The translations under genes and the position numbers were made by a program. Below the pieces are notes generated by a model that made no database searches, had not been told where the DNA came from, and saw only the letters and a program-made list of their open reading frames with translations. From Deltaproteobacteria bacterium (GTDB taxonomy: Bacteria > Desulfobacterota > Desulfobacteria > Desulfobacterales > UBA11574), in contig JAFDCA010000159.1 of the NCBI GenBank assembly GCA_019313025.1, forward strand, positions 1 to 8,915: a stretch of 8,915 bases of DNA. The letters run 5' to 3'. Below, in pieces: positions 5,413 to 8,915 of the stretch (positions within the stretch are counted from its first letter, which is position 1; each line of letters opens with the position of its first letter).

Positions 5413-8346
5413 CTATTCAATTTCCATGATATCTTTCCAGATTTGCCTGATGCTTTCTCGCAGTCCACGAAAGTTATTTTCAGGAACTTTGGCGGGTTTT
5501 TCTTGAAGGCTGAGCTGGTGTACAGATGATCGGTAGGTTAGATAAGCAACTTTTAAGATGTGAGCGACATGATCCTTAATGATACCGGTTTCTTTCAATG
5601 TTTCAAGGAGCCTTACAATATCGGTCCACTTTAATAATTCTTTGTATTCGCTAGACCTTAAAAGAACCAGATACTGGACCATAAATTCAATATCAACAAT
5701 CCCTCCTTTATCCTGCTTGAGGTCGAAAAATCCTCGATCCGTACTTGAGAGTTCCTTTCGCATCCGTTCGCGCATGTCGACAACGTCTCGTTTTAATCGG
5801 GTCTTAATTCTAGGCCGTGCAAGAACCTCGTTCCGAATTTGTTTAAAGCTTTTGGCCATATTGATATCACCGATGATGGGTCTTGCTTTGATAAGGGCCT
5901 GATGTTCCCATGTCCAGGCTTTATTAATCTGATAATCCTTAAACCCTTCTATGTGGCTCACCAGAATACCGGAACTGCCGCTGGGTCTTAACCGCATATC
6001 CGGCTCGTACAGCTTTCCCACGGCCGTATGTGTGGTTAAAATATGGATGACCCTTTGGCCCAAACGGGCAAAAAATTGTTGATTATCAATAGGAAACTTT
6101 CCGCGTTGGGTTTGCCCTTCGGTTCCGGCGTGGAGAAACACCATATCCAGATCAGATCCATAACCGAGTTCAAATCCGCCCAACTTGCCATAAGCAATAA
6201 CGGAAAATCCCCGCCCGATGTCCATTTCGTCCAACCGGCAGGTCGGGATTCCATGCCTTTTGGTTAAATAATTCCATGACAATTCAACAACTTCATTTAA
6301 TACCCTCTCGGCAATCTCGGTAAGATGGTCGCTGGTCCGCATTAATGTCAGGGAACCGGTGACATCTGCTGCAGCCACCCGTAATGTATTCACCTGTTTA
6401 AAAATGCACAATTCCTGAATCTGGTGCTCAAAATCCTGACCGGAGACCAGGTCGAGCCGCTTGCGGATTTCCTTTATGAGCTCCGGTCTTTCCGGAGGAC
6501 GATACAGGGTGCGAGGGTCAAGAAGTTCGTCCAACAGGACCGGATGGCGGGACAGGAATGAGAAGATCCAGGGACTGGCGCTGACCAGATTCACCATATG
6601 CACGATAGCCGTAGGATTTTCCAGCAATAACGCCAGGTAATTGGTACGCTGTTGGATGGTTTTGATCAGATCGACGATTCGATTTAACACAACAATGGGA
6701 TGTTCAGAGCGTCCGACTTCTTTGAGGATCAAGGGCATCAACCTGTCAAGACGACCCCGTCCGTCACTGCTGAGCGATCGCGTTGCCGGGTGGTACCGAA
6801 GGTGATCCAATAAGCGCTCGACGTCATCATAGTTCTCATATCCGGCCGTAAGAAGTATCTTTTTGCGCTCTTTATCTTCTAAAAGATTTTCCCATATTGC
6901 CTCCAAACCGGTTTTAACTCCTCTGGTCCTGTCATCGGCAGAATTGGAATCTTTGGCTTCCAGCAATTTATCGAAATGAGAATGAACGATTTTCCTGTGT
7001 TTTTCCAACTGGTATTCGAACGCTTCCGGAGTATCAAACCCCATGGACGCAGCCAAACGCGTTTTTGCAACAATATCCGACGGGATGACATGGGCTTGTT
7101 GATCTGAAAATTCCTGCAAGCGGTGTTCTGTGTTTCGCAAAAATGTGTATGCCCCAGTAAGTTCATCACAAACATGTTTGGAAATATAATTTTCAGCGGC
7201 AAGAATTTTTAGTGTCTTCTGTATGCTGCGCTGTTGAAGCGAAGGCATGATGCCTCCCCGTATGAGTTGAAATATCTGCCCAAAAAATTCGATTTCGCGA
7301 ATTCCACCATAACCGATTTTGATATTATTTGTCATTCCCTTGCGCTGGACTTCAAGGGATATTTTTTGTTTCATCTTCCTTAAAGATTCAAATACACCAA
7401 AATCAAGATACCTTCGATAAACAAAGGGTTTAAGGTTTTCTAAAAGTATTTCGCCGGTATCTGTGTCACCCGCCACAATCCGTGCCTTTATCAAGGCGTA
7501 TCGCTCCCATTCTCGTCCCTGCTCCTGATAGTAATCTTCAATCGCATCAAAACTCATCACCACGGGTCCACTTTTACCATAAGGTCTAAGATCCGTATCG
7601 ACCCGAAATACAATGCCGTCGGAGGTATTGGCACCGATGATTTTTATCAATTGACGACTAATGCGAACAAAAAACTCTTCGTTGTCTATGGATTCCAAAC
7701 CTCCTTGGGATATTCCGATTTCAGGATAAGCGAAAATCAAGTCAACATCCGAAGAAAAGTTTAACTCCTGTCCGCCAAGCTTACCCATTCCCACAACGAC
7801 CAGCCTTTGATGAGATCCGTCGTGTGCGGTTGGAATGCCGTATTTTAAACATTGCCTTTTATAGAGAAACGACAATGCCTGATCGATGCAAGCATCGGCC
7901 AGAGCCGAGAGGTCATCCATGGTTTCCGAAAGGTTTGACCAGCCGGCCAGATCTCGCCAGGCGATACGGACCATATGATACCGCCTAAATCGGCGAAGCT
8001 GCCTTGAAAGTTGTGCATCGTCTTTAACATCAATTAAATAGGATATCAGTTTTTCTTGAAAATCACCTGTTCCGAATGTTCTCTGAAGATCTCCGCTTTC
8101 ATATAAATCTTTAAAGAATCCAGGATCGCGCGCACAGCTTTTGAAGACAAAATCACTAAAGGTAAAAACTTTTTTTAGCGCATTAATGAATTCAACATCA
8201 TCAGGCAAGGATACATCTGCATCTTTTGCTGCAACAAGGAATGCTTCATATTTTCGTGTGGTTTCTTCTTTCAGCAGATGGGGAATGTTGACATCAAGGT
8301 GCATTGTCGAAGATAAACCTAATGAGTTAAAGACGAACGATATCAT
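5413..8346 (-). CDS. glnE: Bifunctional glutamine synthetase adenylyltransferase / adenylyl-removing enzyme GlnE
   Basis: Cytoplasmic enzyme that inactivates GlnA by adding AMP to a tyrosine and reactivates it by phosphorolysis, directed by PII and glutamine. It has 977 residues (E. coli: 946). Two nucleotidyltransferase halves are visible. The N-terminal (deadenylylase) half has GMGKLGGQELNFSSDVDLIF (186-205; Asp200/Asp202), FRVDTDLRPYGKSG (247-260) and GGIREIEF (347-354). The C-terminal (adenylylase) half has AYGKLGGFELGYGSDLDMVF (718-737; Asp732/Asp734), YEPDMRLRPSGSSG (780-793; Asp783) and GGIVDIEF (881-888; Asp885). Each half is followed by a helical regulatory domain. Both active sites look intact. 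No Shine-Dalgarno precedes the ATG at 8346; an internal ATG at 8304 (residue 15) is an alternative that would remove a poorly conserved tail. It is separated from glnD by a promoter-bearing gap, so it is likely transcribed on its own or reads through weakly. Confidence 0.97.
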   Translation of the reverse strand: MISFVFNSLGLSSTMHLDVNIPHLLKEETTRKYEAFLVAAKDADVSLPDDVEFINALKKVFTFSDFVFKSCARDPGFFKDLYESGDLQRTFGTGDFQEKLISYLIDVKDDAQLSRQLRRFRRYHMVRIAWRDLAGWSNLSETMDDLSALADACIDQALSFLYKRQCLKYGIPTAHDGSHQRLVVVGMGKLGGQELNFSSDVDLIFAYPEIGISQGGLESIDNEEFFVRISRQLIKIIGANTSDGIVFRVDTDLRPYGKSGPVVMSFDAIEDYYQEQGREWERYALIKARIVAGDTDTGEILLENLKPFVYRRYLDFGVFESLRKMKQKISLEVQRKGMTNNIKIGYGGIREIEFFGQIFQLIRGGIMPSLQQRSIQKTLKILAAENYISKHVCDELTGAYTFLRNTEHRLQEFSDQQAHVIPSDIVAKTRLAASMGFDTPEAFEYQLEKHRKIVHSHFDKLLEAKDSNSADDRTRGVKTGLEAIWENLLEDKERKKILLTAGYENYDDVERLLDHLRYHPATRSLSSDGRGRLDRLMPLILKEVGRSEHPIVVLNRIVDLIKTIQQRTNYLALLLENPTAIVHMVNLVSASPWIFSFLSRHPVLLDELLDPRTLYRPPERPELIKEIRKRLDLVSGQDFEHQIQELCIFKQVNTLRVAAADVTGSLTLMRTSDHLTEIAERVLNEVVELSWNYLTKRHGIPTCRLDEMDIGRGFSVIAYGKLGGFELGYGSDLDMVFLHAGTEGQTQRGKFPIDNQQFFARLGQRVIHILTTHTAVGKLYEPDMRLRPSGSSGILVSHIEGFKDYQINKAWTWEHQALIKARPIIGDINMAKSFKQIRNEVLARPRIKTRLKRDVVDMRERMRKELSSTDRGFFDLKQDKGGIVDIEFMVQYLVLLRSSEYKELLKWTDIVRLLETLKETGIIKDHVAHILKVAYLTYRSSVHQLSLQEKPAKVPENNFRGLRESIRQIWKDIMEIE

Positions 8347-8380
8347 CTAAATATCGTACATTTAGTTTCCAGTAGCTTTT

Positions 8381-8409
8381 ATATTATGGAAGAACCGTTC
8401 AGTTTTCAA
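8381..8409 (-). promoter_or_regulatory. Candidate sigma-70 promoter of glnE
   Basis: The minus strand has TTGAAA (8404-8409; five of six to TTGACA) and TAATAT (8381-8386; four of six to TATAAT) with an ideal 17-base spacer. The start site would be near 8374, giving a leader of about 28 bases before the glnE ATG at 8346. This supports the 8346 start over a more upstream one. Confidence 0.5.
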
Positions 8410-8453
8410 ATACTATTTTTCTATTTTACCATTCTGACGGTATTTCAAATACT
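8404..8453. repeat. Direct repeat TTTCAAATACT in front of glnE
   Basis: The 11-base word TTTCAAATACT occurs at 8404-8414 and 8443-8453, a 39-base period. The first copy covers the predicted -35 of glnE. The second forms a perfect 13-bp palindrome GTATTT-C-AAATAC at 8440-8452. A full site upstream plus a half site on the -35 is the layout of a repressor or autoregulator operator. The regulator is unknown. Confidence 0.45.
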
Positions 8454-8472
8454 TTCTTTGAGGAATCTCTAA

Positions 8473-8490
8473 GGTTTTTCCATAAAAACC
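8473..8490. repeat. 18-base perfect inverted repeat between divergent promoters
   Basis: GGTTTTT-CCAT-AAAAACC has 7-bp perfect arms and a 4-base centre. It lies between the two predicted divergent promoters, about 107 bases upstream of the glnE start and 87 bases upstream of the rightward start. It is outside both predicted transcripts, which argues for a DNA-binding site rather than an RNA terminator. Confidence 0.45.
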
Positions 8491-8533
8491 CGCTGAATTT
8501 ACTATGTGTTTTATTATTTTCCGGCAATACCCC

Positions 8534-8562
8534 TTGACATATTCTCAAATTTACAATAGGTT
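8534..8562 (+). promoter_or_regulatory. Candidate sigma-70 promoter of the rightward gene
   Basis: A perfect -35 TTGACA (8534-8539), a 17-base spacer and TAGGTT (8557-8562; three of six to TATAAT). TACAAT at 8552-8557 is a better -10 by sequence but leaves only a 12-base spacer. The predicted start near 8569 leaves a leader of about 185 bases before the ATG at 8755. Confidence 0.5.
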
Positions 8563-8594
8563 AGAGTCTTACGAGCTTTATCCAAGCGAATACC

Positions 8595-8670
8595 AGAAGA
8601 CCTTCTCACGAGGAAGGCCCTCATGTTTGATGTTTGGCCTAAAAGGAATTATATCCTTCCTTTGCGGCCA
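8595..8670 (+). promoter_or_regulatory. Possible structured leader with alternative pairings
   Basis: Within the predicted 5' leader, CCTTC 8601-8605 can pair with GAAGG 8613-8617. AGGCC 8615-8619 can pair with GGCCT 8636-8640. TGGCC 8635-8639 can pair with GGCCA 8666-8670, enclosing a small hairpin AAGGA/TCCTT (8643-8647 with 8654-8658). The second pairing overlaps both the first and third, so two mutually exclusive folds are possible, as in attenuators or riboswitches. I match it to no known RNA family, see no U-tract terminator, and the stems are only 5 bp. Confidence 0.3.
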
Positions 8671-8739
8671 TATCTTCCAATTATGAAAATGTTCTAGCCT
8701 GTTTTAATAATCTTGATTTATCTTTATACGATAATTCAT

Positions 8740-8745
8740 AAGGAG
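8740..8745 (+). promoter_or_regulatory. Ribosome binding site of the rightward gene
   Basis: AAGGAG ends 9 bases before the ATG at 8755, a good Shine-Dalgarno that supports this start and shows the truncated frame is a real gene. Confidence 0.75.
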
Positions 8746-8754
8746 AGACGACCA

Positions 8755-8915
8755 ATGGCCCCAAAAATAGATTTAGATACCCTCATGGAGGTGCTTCCCT
8801 ACCAGAGGAAAAGAGGAAAATGGAAGAGCCTTCAACTGGACTGGAAAAAAGAGTGGGAACGGTTCGATGCCAAAAAGCTCTTTGGGTTCGATCCTTCCAG
8901 TATTAATGAACAAAG
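8755..8915 (+). CDS. Unrecognised protein, N-terminal 53 codons (runs off the right edge)
   Basis: An open frame begins with ATG, preceded by AAGGAG at good spacing and a plausible promoter, and continues past the window end. The visible part begins MAPKIDLDTLMEVLPYQRKR and is rich in lysine, tryptophan (positions 23, 30, 34) and acidic residues, with no signal peptide, membrane segment or cysteine motif. The stretch KEWERFDAKKLFGFDPSS (32-49) may prove diagnostic in a search. I do not recognise the family. It is divergent from glnE and shares the regulatory region with it, which hints at but does not prove a nitrogen-related role. Confidence 0.75.
   Translation, partial: MAPKIDLDTLMEVLPYQRKRGKWKSLQLDWKKEWERFDAKKLFGFDPSSINEQ

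Larger units (their letters stand above)
8347..8754. other. 408-base divergent intergenic region
   Basis: AT-rich non-coding stretch between glnE (leftward) and the rightward gene at 8755. It contains, left to right, a candidate glnE promoter (8381-8409), a 13-bp palindrome (8440-8452), an 18-base perfect inverted repeat (8473-8490), a candidate rightward promoter (8534-8562) and a leader of about 185 bases with hairpin-forming segments. I see no tRNA, no sigma-54 element on either strand and no credible small protein gene. Confidence 0.7.

Noticed and set aside
8504..8686. 60-codon plus-strand open frame starting MCFIIFRQYPLTY in the divergent intergenic region
   Set aside because: It starts upstream of the predicted promoter, has no ribosome binding site and shows no recognisable protein features. 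It overlaps the likely leader RNA.

Overview
The window holds a nearly complete bacterial PII nitrogen-signalling locus. Five genes run collinearly on the minus strand in the order glnE, glnD, glnK/glnB, amtB, glnA, and one gene diverges from them at the right edge on the plus strand. All products were identified by reading the proteins against remembered family motifs; no database search was run. The proteobacterial-type adenylylation/uridylylation cascade (ATase GlnE, UTase GlnD, beta-type GlnA), a perfect sigma-54 promoter and moderately AT-rich DNA suggest a Gram-negative bacterium of proteobacterial or Desulfobacterota (former deltaproteobacterial) type. That assignment is inference and I would not go to genus.

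Layout, read right to left along the minus-strand genes. Positions 8347-8754 are a 408-base divergent intergenic region with a plausible sigma-70 promoter facing each way, two perfect inverted repeats and a possibly structured 5' leader. glnE (8346-5413) encodes the two-headed glutamine synthetase adenylyltransferase. The gap up to about 5412 holds a perfect -24/-12 promoter (5273-5288) with palindromes upstream of it. glnD (about 5196-2554), glnK (2432-2094), amtB (2049-712) and glnA (572 to beyond base 1) follow with gaps of 121, 44 and 139 bases and no convincing terminator between them. glnD-glnK-amtB-glnA may therefore be one sigma-54-driven transcription unit, with glnE under its own promoter upstream.

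How the genes work together (family knowledge): GlnD senses glutamine through its ACT domains and uridylylates or deuridylylates PII at Tyr51. PII blocks or releases the AmtB ammonium channel through its T-loop and tells GlnE whether to adenylylate or deadenylylate GlnA. The channel, sensor, messenger, modifier and target enzyme are all side by side here.

The plus-strand gene starting at 8755 is cut off after 53 codons and I do not recognise it. Nothing in the window looks like a mobile element, CRISPR array, tRNA or rRNA. The most noteworthy points are the sigma-54 promoter directly in front of glnD, the operator-like palindromes in two intergenic regions, and the leader RNA with mutually exclusive pairings in front of the unknown gene.
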